A DNA stretch of 64,000 bases from Bacteroidales bacterium (GCA_016709025.1 JADJEQ010000047.1:1-64000), one strand, 5' to 3'. Positions 44,251-52,839 are shown, counted from the first letter of the stretch. Numbers and translations are program-made. Notes: generated by a model from the sequence alone, not told the origin.

Positions 44251-44310
44251 CTCAGCCTCAACCTCAACCTCAACCTCAACCTTAACCTTAACCTTAACCT
44301 TAACCTCAAC
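44251..44310. repeat. Compound hexamer array (CTCAAC)n(CTTAAC)n abutting a start codon
   Basis: About ten hexamers, first CTCAAC-type and then CTTAAC-type, end five bases before the ATG of the glycosyltransferase gene at 44315. Arrays with the same order and orientation are at 36605-36652 and 46967-47004. Confidence 0.9.
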
Positions 44311-44314
44311 CAAC

Positions 44315-45457
44315 ATGAAAGTACTGGTTCTTTATGAATATCCTCCAACACCCGGAGGACTTGCCACACAGGGTGATTTGCTGTATAAAGGGCTTCTGGA
44401 AATGGGCATTGATGCCCATGCAGTTCATTTTGAATCGGCTCAGGAAAAGGAGTGGTACTATCGCTGGTTTAAGCCTGATGTTGCGGTGGGTGTAGGCTAT
44501 TGGGGGCATACGCCGCAATTGGTTCTTCATCCTCAGCATTTTGGTGTACAGCCTGTGCCCTGGCTGGTAGCTGATGGTTATATTGCCAATTATCAGGAAG
44601 TCTTGAACGACCTGCCATTGATTTTGGTTACCTCGAACTGGGTAAAGGAGATGTATGTCCGCGATGGTATTGATGGTGCTAAAATCGAAGTACTTCCTGT
44701 GGGATGCGATACAGATGCATTTATTCCTTACAGTAAAGACGATCCGAAAATTCTTTCAGTGCGCAAAGCCCTGGGAATTTCACCTGATCAGTTGATGATT
44801 CTGACCGTAGGCGGTGATGCTGCTTCAAAGGGCGCGCAGGAGGTGATGCAGGCCCTGGCAATTATTGATTCCAAAGTTCCCGACTGGAAATATGTTTGCA
44901 AAGTCTGGCCTCAACCGAGGACCAAACTCCAAAACCTGGCAGATCTGGAGATGGCAACACATCTGGGCATTGAAAAGAACGTTACCTATGAAACCAATAC
45001 AATTTCGCGCTCTTTTATGCCTTACCTGGTTGGGGCATGTGATATTTATGCAGCACCTTCCCGGCTCGAAGGTTTCGGAATGCCCCAGGTAGAGGCCGGA
45101 GCATGCGGGAAACCGGTTGTAAGTATCAAAGCAATGGGAATGCTTGATACATTGATAGATGGCAAAACAGCATTCCTTGCCGATATAGCACAGAAAATTG
45201 TGGTGAACGAAGTAATGCTGGGCACTGAATCGGGATTTGAAGACAGGCACAAAGTGGTTTTTAAAGTACCACGAATAGTTGATTACCGGGCCAACGTTCA
45301 GGATATTGCGAAATATCTGACGGTTCTTATGAACGATGCAGGCCTGCGCTCAGAAATGGGAAAAGCAGGAAGAATAAGAGTGGTGAAAAATTTTGACTAC
45401 CGGGTTGTTGCAAAGCGATTTGTACAGTTAGTAGGTGATAAGTTGGGGATACATTAA
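44315..45457 (+). CDS. GT4-type glycosyltransferase
   Basis: A 380-residue GT-B glycosyltransferase of family 4. The N-terminal Rossmann part has LYEYPPTPGGLATQG; the donor-binding part has ILTVGGDAASKGAQEVMQAL, the PYLVGACDIYAAPSRLEGFGMPQVEAGACGKPVV region with the family's ExFGxxxxEAxAxGxPVV signature, and a C-terminal helix. Cytoplasmic. The donor and acceptor cannot be told. Its start codon directly follows a CTTAAC hexamer array where the promoter or leader should be, so copy-number changes could alter expression. The next gene, 127 bp downstream, encodes an (alpha/alpha)6 enzyme. Confidence 0.9.
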   Translation: MKVLVLYEYPPTPGGLATQGDLLYKGLLEMGIDAHAVHFESAQEKEWYYRWFKPDVAVGVGYWGHTPQLVLHPQHFGVQPVPWLVADGYIANYQEVLNDLPLILVTSNWVKEMYVRDGIDGAKIEVLPVGCDTDAFIPYSKDDPKILSVRKALGISPDQLMILTVGGDAASKGAQEVMQALAIIDSKVPDWKYVCKVWPQPRTKLQNLADLEMATHLGIEKNVTYETNTISRSFMPYLVGACDIYAAPSRLEGFGMPQVEAGACGKPVVSIKAMGMLDTLIDGKTAFLADIAQKIVVNEVMLGTESGFEDRHKVVFKVPRIVDYRANVQDIAKYLTVLMNDAGLRSEMGKAGRIRVVKNFDYRVVAKRFVQLVGDKLGIH

Positions 45458-45584
45458 TAAACTCTCCCGATTTTGTTGCCTTAGGAGAGATTTTACCCGA
45501 AATCCGCTTCAAAGGGCAGGCCGGTTTTAAAACCTGGCAAAATCCGGAAAATCATTAAGCTGACAATTCAATAAAACCAATACC

Positions 45585-46757
45585 ATGAAAAACAACTACG
45601 CTGACGAAATAGAAGAAGCAAAGGAAGCCGCGCTTGAAGTGTTACTTCACAATGCCCATGGTCCATTTCACGGCTTGCCCAGAACTGCCGGATGGGGTTA
45701 TCCTGAGCCTTATACGCGTGATTTGATGTTTTCGATCCTCGGCATTGCCGTTTCGAAAAATCAGAAGCTGATGGACAGTATGCGGCTGGTACTGGAAACA
45801 CTCGCAAAAAATCAGACCGAACATGGTCATATTCCTTCACTGGTTCACAACAAGGATGACCGTGGGGCAAGTGATACAACACCATTGTTTTTATTGGGGG
45901 TTGGAGTTTTCAGGAAGGTAACAGGTGAAAATGATTTTCTTCAGAAAGCCGTTGAAGAGTCGTTGAAGTGGATGGAATACCAAAGCCCATCGGACCGCTA
46001 CCTTGTTGCCCAGCAGCCAACCAGCGACTGGCGTGATGAACAATGGGTTATGGGATATGGGTTGTTTGTGAATACTGTGGTTTACAGCTATCTGAGACTT
46101 CTCGGGCACAACGAAAGAGCAGAAAGAATACGCCATGAGATGGGGCGGTTTACCATTTCCGCAGGAACCGGGCACCATCATGTGCATGAGGGCCTGGTGG
46201 TGAAGCATAAACCCTATTACGCGCTGTGGGCATATAAGATTTATAGCAGCCAACGGTTCGACCTGCTTGGCAATAGTCTTGCGATCTTGTCCGGCATTGC
46301 TTCACATACAAGAGCTGAGGAAATGATTTCGTGGATTGAAGATGAGTGTTCCGGCATGAGGGAAAGAGGTGAACTGGCAATAGATCTGCCGCCCAACTTC
46401 TTTCCCTTTATCAATCCGGAAGATCCGGATTGGCTTCCCAGGTATTCTTTATTTAACAATCCCGGTGAATACCACAACGGAGGTATCTGGCCTTTTATAT
46501 GTGGGTTCTACATCTCCGCGCTGGTTGCAGCCAACAGGCATGCACTTGCCCTGGAAAAACTCATTGTGCTGACCAAAAGTGTAAAAATTTCCATCTCTGG
46601 AAAAACCGCGTTCGGATTCAACGAATGGATCAAGGCCCAGGATGGCAAACCCATGGGTCAGGAATGGCAGACATGGAGTGCTGCGATGTACCTGTATGCC
46701 GCAAAATGCGTTGAAGAAAAAAAGACGCCGTTTTTTGACGAAATTAGGAATGGTTGA
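45585..46757 (+). CDS. (alpha/alpha)6-barrel glycosidase-like protein
   Basis: A 390-residue cytoplasmic protein whose helical repeats fit the six-hairpin glycosidase superfamily: GYPEPYTRDLMFSILGIAV, the FLETLAKNQTEHGHIPSLV type segment, DRGASDTTPLFLLGVG and NNPGEYHNGGIWPFICGF. The pattern of acidic residues after TRD and before GGIWP is as in glycogen-debranching, GH63 or GH100-like (alpha-glucosidase/invertase) groups. I cannot choose among them. It is in line with the GT4 gene upstream, so it probably acts on the same glycan. No signal peptide. Confidence 0.72.
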   Translation: MKNNYADEIEEAKEAALEVLLHNAHGPFHGLPRTAGWGYPEPYTRDLMFSILGIAVSKNQKLMDSMRLVLETLAKNQTEHGHIPSLVHNKDDRGASDTTPLFLLGVGVFRKVTGENDFLQKAVEESLKWMEYQSPSDRYLVAQQPTSDWRDEQWVMGYGLFVNTVVYSYLRLLGHNERAERIRHEMGRFTISAGTGHHHVHEGLVVKHKPYYALWAYKIYSSQRFDLLGNSLAILSGIASHTRAEEMISWIEDECSGMRERGELAIDLPPNFFPFINPEDPDWLPRYSLFNNPGEYHNGGIWPFICGFYISALVAANRHALALEKLIVLTKSVKISISGKTAFGFNEWIKAQDGKPMGQEWQTWSAAMYLYAAKCVEEKKTPFFDEIRNG

Positions 46758-46966
46758 GTAAAATTTGCGCAGCCTTTGTCTTCTGCCGGGCAGGTTTCCA
46801 ATAAAAAAGCTTAACCGCTGAGAGCCGCAGAGAAATCGCGCGGAGAACCGCAGAGAAATCTTGTTTTCATAATAATTTCTGAAGATGATGGCATTGATCA
46901 ATCGTAAACCGTTTGCACGCATCAGAAGATAAGACGCGCGCAAACTGCGAGGTCCGACTCAATCAT

Positions 46967-47004
46967 AACCTAACCTTAACCTTAACCTTAACCTTAACCT
47001 CAAA
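46967..47004. repeat. CTTAAC hexamer array
   Basis: Six or more CTTAAC units ending in CTCAA, in the intergenic region between the convergent 45585 and 47079 genes. Just upstream (46815-46860) GCAGAGAAATC occurs twice. Confidence 0.88.
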
Positions 47005-47024
47005 ATGATTTCTTTAGTGCAAAT

Positions 47025-47061
47025 AAAAATGGCCATCCTTTCAATCGGGATGGCCATTTTT
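47025..47061. terminator. Bidirectional terminator between convergent genes
   Basis: AAAAATGGCCATCC and GGGATGGCCATTTTT form a 13-14-bp stem with an 8-base loop, with A/T tails on both sides. It serves the minus-strand barrel gene ending at 47079 and the plus-strand genes upstream. Confidence 0.88.
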
Positions 47062-47078
47062 CAATATAGTTACTTCGC

Positions 47079-47768
47079 TTAAAAGCGATATCCGAGCGAC
47101 AGGCCAAAACCTGTATTCTTTACGGATGTCTGGTCGTCAATGATTCTTTTATCTTCAGGGTTGATCTTTATTAAACCCAACTGGGCGTTCAGCTGAAAAA
47201 ACAGCCCTGCGGCCATTTCATAACCTGCAAATACGTTTGCACCTGCGTCAAAAGCTTTGTAATAAGGGACCAACAGATCATCACTGGTTTCGACAACATT
47301 CTTAAACTCAATGTCGTTTTCGACAGCTACTGAACCACCTTCAATCTTCACTTTGCCTCCGATCGCATAGCCTGCATAAGGGCCAAAACCGACCAGGACA
47401 AATCCGTTGCCCAGTGCACCCCTGTAAACGAAGTTCAGCGGCAGTTCAATATAAGAAAGGTTGGTTGTGGTTGTAAGGGTTGTTCCCAGAACTACATCTT
47501 CATTTTTAGCACCCTTGGTTGAAAAAAGCAAACCGGGTTGAAAATAGAACTCCGGTGCAATTGGAATCAGCACATTAACGCCGGCATGAAAGCCAATCAG
47601 CAGATTATTTTCAAGCTTGTCGCCATTGGAGTCAGTACCATTAAGATTCTGCATGTTAACACCTCCGAGTATCCCAAACCTCATGCCGGTAGTGCCGGTA
47701 CCCTGACCAAATGCCATGGTGCCTGAGAGTAAAACGATTGCCAGAAATGAAATAATTTTTGTTTTCAT
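47079..47768 (-). CDS. Outer-membrane beta-barrel protein (PorT-like domain)
   Basis: A 229-residue protein with a Sec signal peptide (IISFLAIVLLSGTMAFGQ) and alternating strands that form a small porin-like barrel (FGILGGVNMQNL, LIGFHAGVNVLIP, LSYIELPLNFVYRG, GFGLSLGYRF). The C-terminal Phe of YRF is a proper beta-signal. This is the common outer_membrane_beta-barrel_2 family of Bacteroidota. It lies 38 bp downstream of the glycine-zipper OmpA gene, so the two are probably co-transcribed from module J. Its role is not known. Confidence 0.85.
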   Translation of the reverse strand: MKTKIISFLAIVLLSGTMAFGQGTGTTGMRFGILGGVNMQNLNGTDSNGDKLENNLLIGFHAGVNVLIPIAPEFYFQPGLLFSTKGAKNEDVVLGTTLTTTTNLSYIELPLNFVYRGALGNGFVLVGFGPYAGYAIGGKVKIEGGSVAVENDIEFKNVVETSDDLLVPYYKAFDAGANVFAGYEMAAGLFFQLNAQLGLIKINPEDKRIIDDQTSVKNTGFGLSLGYRF

Positions 47769-47806
47769 TTTATAGTTTATTAAAGATTAAAATATTGGTA
47801 TTCAAT

Positions 47807-48484
47807 TTATTTACCTGATTCTTTTTCAGCATCAGCCTTCATTTTTTCATTTGCAGTGATCAGAAACTCTACCCTGCGGTTCTCTGCGCGGCCCGACTCT
47901 GAATCATTGCTGTACTTGGGAGCAGTTTCGCCATAACCTTTAATATTTGTACGGCTGTTTGGAATTCCATTGGAAGCCAGGTAAGAAGTAACTGAACCTG
48001 CGCGCCTTTCTGATAAATTTTTGTTGTATGCATTACTGCCTTTATTGTCGGTGTGCCCCTGCACTTCAATATCCGTATCAGGATAATAGTTGAGAACAGT
48101 TACCAGTTTATCGAGACTGACTTTAGCATCGCCCGACAGGTCCGACTGGTCAAAACCAAAAAGAACATTGCTGCTGAACTCGACAATGATGCCTTCTCCA
48201 ACACGTTCAACCTTTGCATCGGGAACTGTCTTTTCAATTTCTGCAGCCTGTTTGTCCATTTTGTTACCAATGATGGCCCCGGTAGCGCCGCCTACGGTTG
48301 CGCCGATAATAGCACCCAGTGCAGTGTTCCCCGAAGCTCTGCCAATAACAGCGCCCACAGCGCCTCCGGTAGCGGTTCCGACAACTGCACCTTTTTGTGT
48401 TTTATTCCAGGATGAACATCCCGAAGCGATCACTATCAGGGATGCACCAAAGAGCATAATCAAGCTCATTCTTAACTTTTTCAT
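47807..48484 (-). CDS. OmpA-family lipoprotein with glycine zipper
   Basis: A 225-residue lipoprotein (lipobox IASGC, Cys 23). A glycine-zipper region (about residues 32-72, with AVVGTATGGAVGAVIG) is followed by a linker and an OmpA domain (about 100-215) with FGFDQSDLSGDAKVSLDKLV, IEVQGHTDNKGSNAYN and AENRRVEFLI. This matches the YMGG-OmpA proteins that are often stress-induced outer-membrane anchors. First gene of a pair with the barrel at 47079; expressed from module J with a leader of about 170 nt. Confidence 0.9.
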   Translation of the reverse strand: MKKLRMSLIMLFGASLIVIASGCSSWNKTQKGAVVGTATGGAVGAVIGRASGNTALGAIIGATVGGATGAIIGNKMDKQAAEIEKTVPDAKVERVGEGIIVEFSSNVLFGFDQSDLSGDAKVSLDKLVTVLNYYPDTDIEVQGHTDNKGSNAYNKNLSERRAGSVTSYLASNGIPNSRTNIKGYGETAPKYSNDSESGRAENRRVEFLITANEKMKADAEKESGK

Positions 48485-48662
48485 GATGAATTTTTTTTTA
48501 ATTGTTTAAGCGTAGTGTTTAATGAATTTCGTTTGTCGCTACTATCAAAGTCAATATTTCTTCTGACAGTAAATTCCGGTTATTCCAATCCCGCTGAGAA
48601 CTACTTTATATTTCAGTTCACTGATAGATTGCCAGCCGGAATACTACTTTCATTGTAGAAGG

Positions 48663-48727
48663 CAAAGGTCGGTCTGCCTGAACTCTTATACATTACATAA
48701 CTTTAGGTTTAAGTTGCATCATTCACA
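48663..48727 (-). promoter_or_regulatory. AraC-type promoter module J (for 48484)
   Basis: On the minus strand, box 1 TGTGAATGATGCAAC starts at 48727, box 2 TGTAAT at 48697, and the -7 box GACCTTTG is 48670-48663. It is divergent from module K. Confidence 0.85.
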
Positions 48728-48828
48728 CATTCTGCAACAGATCAGCGTTTTTAATTCGCTCATTCCGTTTGCCGGTGAAAACGAATTCCCTGATATTACA
48801 ATTCCGGATATATATGATTAATAAAAAG

Positions 48829-48893
48829 TGTGAATAATGTAATTCCTTTTAGAAATTTTGTAACGATTCAGGGAGACAGGGAATATACTTTTG
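48829..48893 (+). promoter_or_regulatory. AraC-type promoter module K (for 49111)
   Basis: Box 1 TGTGAATAATGTAAT at 48829, box 2 TGTAAC at 48859, -7 box TACTTTTG (perfect TAnnTTTG) at 48886-48893. The leader to the start at 49111 would be about 210 nt. Confidence 0.87.
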
Positions 48894-49110
48894 CTGTTGG
48901 TTCTGCAGGGATTTGCTTTCTGCTGGAATCACCAGAAGGATTTGTCACCTGAGTGAACAAGGAATGAAAAAAAACGAAAGATATCCGAAAGGTGAATAAC
49001 ACAATGTATCATGGAAAATGATCCGGTATTTGAACAATACAAGCAAAAGGGTAACTGTTTGGGTTACCCCTTGAGTTTTGACTGTAAAAAAATGAAAGGA
49101 ATCGTTTAAT

Positions 49111-49584
49111 ATGAAAAAATCAGCTCTCACACTTTCAATTGCATCATTGATGGCTGCCATTCCATTGGTAAGTTTCAGCGGTTGTGAGTCATCGGCCCAA
49201 AGAGACAATGATGCCTATGTACAACAATACAAAGCAAGACGCGGACAGGAAGCAATTCACCAGGATTCGGGTACCGTGGTGCTCAAAGAAGTGACTGCTG
49301 CAGAGTGGGAATTGTTCAGGACCGAATCCGATAAAAAATTAAAGGATAATGAAGCCCTTATTACCGATTTGAAAATGAAAATCATCAGATCAGGGAAAAA
49401 GAGCGATTTGACTTTTACAAAATGGGTTTATGTACTGGAACAGCAAAATAAATTTCTTGAAGAAAGAATTGTAGTTTATCCTGAAATACAAAGTGATTGG
49501 GAGTCTTTTAAATATGAGATCAATAAAGATCTGGAGGATCTGTTAAAAGAATTGAAAGAACTGGATTCCCGGAATGATGGTTAA
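49111..49584 (+). CDS. Lipoprotein of unknown function
   Basis: A 157-residue lipoprotein (lipobox SFSGC, Cys 25). After a short polar stretch the sequence is almost entirely helical and highly charged: AAEWELFRTESDKKLKDNEA, FTKWVYVLEQQNKFLEER and a Glu/Lys-rich end (DLLKELKELDS). It looks like a helical-bundle or coiled-coil periplasmic protein. I recognise no named family. It is the only gene behind module K, divergent from the OmpA lipoprotein of module J, so it is another envelope member of the putative regulon. Confidence 0.78.
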   Translation: MKKSALTLSIASLMAAIPLVSFSGCESSAQRDNDAYVQQYKARRGQEAIHQDSGTVVLKEVTAAEWELFRTESDKKLKDNEALITDLKMKIIRSGKKSDLTFTKWVYVLEQQNKFLEERIVVYPEIQSDWESFKYEINKDLEDLLKELKELDSRNDG

Positions 49585-49905
49585 AGAGATTGTCACTGAT
49601 TTTGAGCCGTACGGGAATTTTCCGGAAGGAAAAGGTCAGACTGATTGAAGGTGAAAATTGCTTTGTAAGAACAGGCTCCATCCAACTCATTCACATGAAG
49701 TGGTTTCCGGTGGAAAGGTATTGCCCTGAAACCCCAGGCCCCGGGTTACTATTAATTCTTTATTTTTCAAAGCGGAATCAATCAGGATTTCTTTTCTGGG
49801 AAGACTGACAGAAGATGGCATGCAAGGTTAAGTTTTCATAAAATTATCTTTCACAATGTTTTAAATTTTTGTAATTTCGAATAGTATAATAAAATAATCC
49901 ATTGC
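49585..49905. other. Intergenic region before the CheB-CheR fusion
   Basis: About 320 bp without module or terminator. A TGTAAT and a TATAAT occur at about 49870 and 49885, but their spacing (15 bp) does not fit the 65-bp module. Confidence 0.45.
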
Positions 49906-52812
49906 ATGAAATCTGCACTCCCGGTATCAACAAAAAAGAAAACCACAAATAAAGATACGGGTCAGTTTCCCATAGCTGGAATTGGGGCTTCGGCCGGCGG
50001 GCTCGAAGCATTGGAGCAGTTTCTCAGCAATGTGCCTGAAAACAGCGGGGTTGCTTATGTTGTTATTCAGCATCTTGATCCTACACAGCAAGGGTTTTTG
50101 CCGGAGTTGCTTCAGCGAATCACCAAAATGGAGGTGTTCCTGGTAAAAGACCGTATGCCGGTGAAGCCTGATTGCGTGTTTGTAATCCCGCCCAATAAAA
50201 GTATGTCTATTCTGAAGGGCATTTTACACCTGTTTGATCCGGTTGAAGCAAGGGGACTCCGCCTGCCGGTAGATTTTTTCTTTCACTCGCTGGCTGATGA
50301 CTGCAAGGAACTTGGCATAGGCATCGTTCTTTCAGGAATGGGGTCTGATGGCAGCGCCGGTATTCGTGCGATTAAAGAAAAAAATGGCATTGTTGTGGTT
50401 CAGAACCCGGCATCCGCCAAATTCGACAGCATGCCCCGCAATGCCATCGCATCGGTACAAGCTGATATTGTAGCCTCTGCCAAAGAATTGCCGGGAAAAC
50501 TTGTTGATTTTCTCAAACATATACCGATCATAAAATCGGACATGGAGATCGAGATTAAGAACAAAAGTGCACTCGAAAAAATAATAATTCTGCTTCGGAT
50601 GCAGACCGGGAACGACTTTTCGCTCTACAAAAAGAATACGGTATATCGCCGCATCGAAAGAAGGATGGGTGTGCATAAAATTGATAGCATCGCTTCATAT
50701 GTTCACTTCCTGCAGGAAAATCCAAAGGAAGTAGAAATTCTTTTTAAGGAATTGCTGATTGGCGTAACCAATTTCTTTCGCGATGTTCCGGTCTGGAAAA
50801 AGCTGAAAGAGACAGTTATTCCGGAACTTATATCCACACACTTAGGTGGCACCACATTGCGCGCATGGATACCAGGTTGTTCAACAGGAGAAGAAGCCTA
50901 TTCCATGGCCATTGTTTTTAAGGAAGCACTCGAAAAAACGAGGCCTTCCGATGGCTTTTCCCTCCAGATATTTGCTTCCGATCTCGATCCGGAAGCAATT
51001 GAGACAGCCAGAAAAGGTGTATTCCCGGCAAATATCATTTCAGATGTATCTACTGACCGACTGAACCGTTTTTTTGTAAAAACAGAAGATGGTTACCGTG
51101 TCAACTCTGAAATACGTGAAATGGTCGTGTTTGCCCAACATAACATCATCATGCACCCTCCGTTCACCAAGATGGATATTCTGACTTGCCGGAATCTGCT
51201 GATATATCTGGAGCCTGAACTTCAAAAGAAATTACTCGGTATGTTCTATTACAGCCTGAGCCCCGGGGGCATCATGCTGCTTGGCAGTTCCGAAACCCTG
51301 GGATCGCAGGGGCACCTGTTTACCCCAATAGATGCCAAATTGAAAATATTTACACGCTCGGATGCTGCACTAAACCCGCAATTATTCGATTTTCCGTCAT
51401 CCTTTACGCGTTTAAAACAAATTCCTAATGAAAATACAATGCCGGAAAAATCTATTGTAAATATTCAGGTGCTGGCCGATCAGTTGCTTTTACAGAAATT
51501 CGCGCCTGCCGGGGTTCTGGTGAATGAAAATGGCGATATTATATACATCAGCGGGCGCACCGGAAAATACCTTGAACCTGCTGTTGGTAAAGCCAACATG
51601 AATATTTTTGCCATGCTGCGTGAAGGCCTGCGCAACGAGTTCCCGGTTGCCTTCCGCAAAGCCATCCTGAAAAAGGAAGCGGTTGTTTTACACAACATTA
51701 AGGTTGGGACAAACGGTACCACGCAAACGGTTGATGTAAAAATTCAGTGGATTGACAAGCCGGAGCCCCTGAAAGGTTCTGTTATGATCGTTTTTACAGA
51801 TGTTCCTGAGATTGCAGGTGCCGGCAAACAATCGAATAAAGGAAGGAAAACGCTGGTCAGCATCAGGGAATCTGAGTTGGAGGCAGAGATACAGCGCCTG
51901 CGTGAAGAGATGCAGAATACCGTTGAAGAAATGCAGACTTCGCAGGAAGAGTTGAAGTCGACCAATGAAGAATTGCAATCAACCAATGAGGAACTGCAAT
52001 CAACCAATGAGGAACTAACCACCTCAAAAGAAGAAATGCAAAGCCTGAATGAAGAACTCCAGACAGTGAATTCCGAATTGCAGTCGAAGGTAGATGATTA
52101 TTCGCGGGTGAACAACGATATGAAAAACCTGCTCAACAGCACCGACATTGCAACCTTGTTTCTCGATAAGGAATTGAATATACGCCGCTTTACCCTTCAG
52201 GCAACCAGGATATTCAAGCTAATCAAGAGCGATATCGGCAGGCCTTTTACCGATCAGGCATCTGACCTGATTTACCCCGAGTTGGCGGAAGATGCCCGCG
52301 AGGTATTAAGAACCCTCGTTTTCAGGCAAAAACAAATTCCTGCCACTGACGGTCGCTGGTTTTCGATCCGTATTATGCCTTACCGCACTTCCGACGACAG
52401 GATCGATGGCCTGGTCATTACATTTATTAATGTTTCAGATCTGAAACAGGTTGAAGGAAAATTAAGCGAAATGGAACAGTCGCATCTTTTGCTGTTTGCG
52501 TCAACACCCTATGTAGTTGTCAAACTATCAACCGATTTTAAGATACTGGAATTTAATCAGCAGGCTGAAAAGTTTTTTGGCATTAAAAACGTGAACGTAC
52601 TAAACCGGAATTTTATTCAGTCTTTTATTCCCGAGCAAATGCAGAAAAAGACGGAGAAGGAGTTGACTAAGTTATTGAAAGAGATGAATGATGGGAAATT
52701 TGAAATGCAGGCAGTTAATGCGGGCAATGCAATTTCAGTTGATGAATGGTCGGTTCATTTTTTGCGAAACCAGCTCGATTTACCTGCCGGAATTGTTTTA
52801 ATTGGTAAATGA
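49906..52812 (+). CDS. CheB-CheR fusion with PAS and coiled-coil domains
   Basis: A 968-residue cytoplasmic protein. Order: CheB methylesterase (~20-200; catalytic Ser 29 in GASAGG, His in QHLDP, Asp in GMGSDGS), CheR methyltransferase N-domain (~215-275) and SAM-binding domain (~280-480; IPGCSTGEEAYS, MDILTCRNLLIYL), a PAS-like region (~520-640), a coiled coil of QSTNEEL repeats (~660-730), a PAS10-type domain (~735-845) and a final PAS (~850-968). Many relatives carry a C-terminal histidine kinase; here the protein ends after the last PAS. No chemoreceptors or flagellar genes are in view, so a chemotaxis role is doubtful. Followed 27 bp later by a stand-alone PAS protein. Confidence 0.9.
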   Translation: MKSALPVSTKKKTTNKDTGQFPIAGIGASAGGLEALEQFLSNVPENSGVAYVVIQHLDPTQQGFLPELLQRITKMEVFLVKDRMPVKPDCVFVIPPNKSMSILKGILHLFDPVEARGLRLPVDFFFHSLADDCKELGIGIVLSGMGSDGSAGIRAIKEKNGIVVVQNPASAKFDSMPRNAIASVQADIVASAKELPGKLVDFLKHIPIIKSDMEIEIKNKSALEKIIILLRMQTGNDFSLYKKNTVYRRIERRMGVHKIDSIASYVHFLQENPKEVEILFKELLIGVTNFFRDVPVWKKLKETVIPELISTHLGGTTLRAWIPGCSTGEEAYSMAIVFKEALEKTRPSDGFSLQIFASDLDPEAIETARKGVFPANIISDVSTDRLNRFFVKTEDGYRVNSEIREMVVFAQHNIIMHPPFTKMDILTCRNLLIYLEPELQKKLLGMFYYSLSPGGIMLLGSSETLGSQGHLFTPIDAKLKIFTRSDAALNPQLFDFPSSFTRLKQIPNENTMPEKSIVNIQVLADQLLLQKFAPAGVLVNENGDIIYISGRTGKYLEPAVGKANMNIFAMLREGLRNEFPVAFRKAILKKEAVVLHNIKVGTNGTTQTVDVKIQWIDKPEPLKGSVMIVFTDVPEIAGAGKQSNKGRKTLVSIRESELEAEIQRLREEMQNTVEEMQTSQEELKSTNEELQSTNEELQSTNEELTTSKEEMQSLNEELQTVNSELQSKVDDYSRVNNDMKNLLNSTDIATLFLDKELNIRRFTLQATRIFKLIKSDIGRPFTDQASDLIYPELAEDAREVLRTLVFRQKQIPATDGRWFSIRIMPYRTSDDRIDGLVITFINVSDLKQVEGKLSEMEQSHLLLFASTPYVVVKLSTDFKILEFNQQAEKFFGIKNVNVLNRNFIQSFIPEQMQKKTEKELTKLLKEMNDGKFEMQAVNAGNAISVDEWSVHFLRNQLDLPAGIVLIGK

Positions 52813-52839
52813 TCACTGAAGAATCTAAATATCAAAGCT

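Noticed and set aside
46967..47004. Telomere-like (TTAACC) repeat as a replicon end
   Set aside because: Three internal copies lie between ordinary genes, with sequence continuing on both sides.
9640..48893. Box 1 as a CRP/FNR site because it contains TGTGA
   Set aside because: CRP/FNR sites are palindromes (TGTGA with TCACA). The boxes have no second inverted half; the repeat is direct and spaced 21 bp from TRTAAY.
9640..48893. The modules as promoters of an alternative (ECF) sigma factor
   Set aside because: The proximal element is the primary-sigma TAnnTTTG box, and the outer box 1 at about -65 is too far upstream for sigma contact; an activator fits better.
49860..49895. Twelfth promoter module before the CheB-CheR gene
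   Set aside because: TGTAAT and TATAAT are present, but 15 bp apart, without TGTGAAT, and with no -7 box at the right distance.
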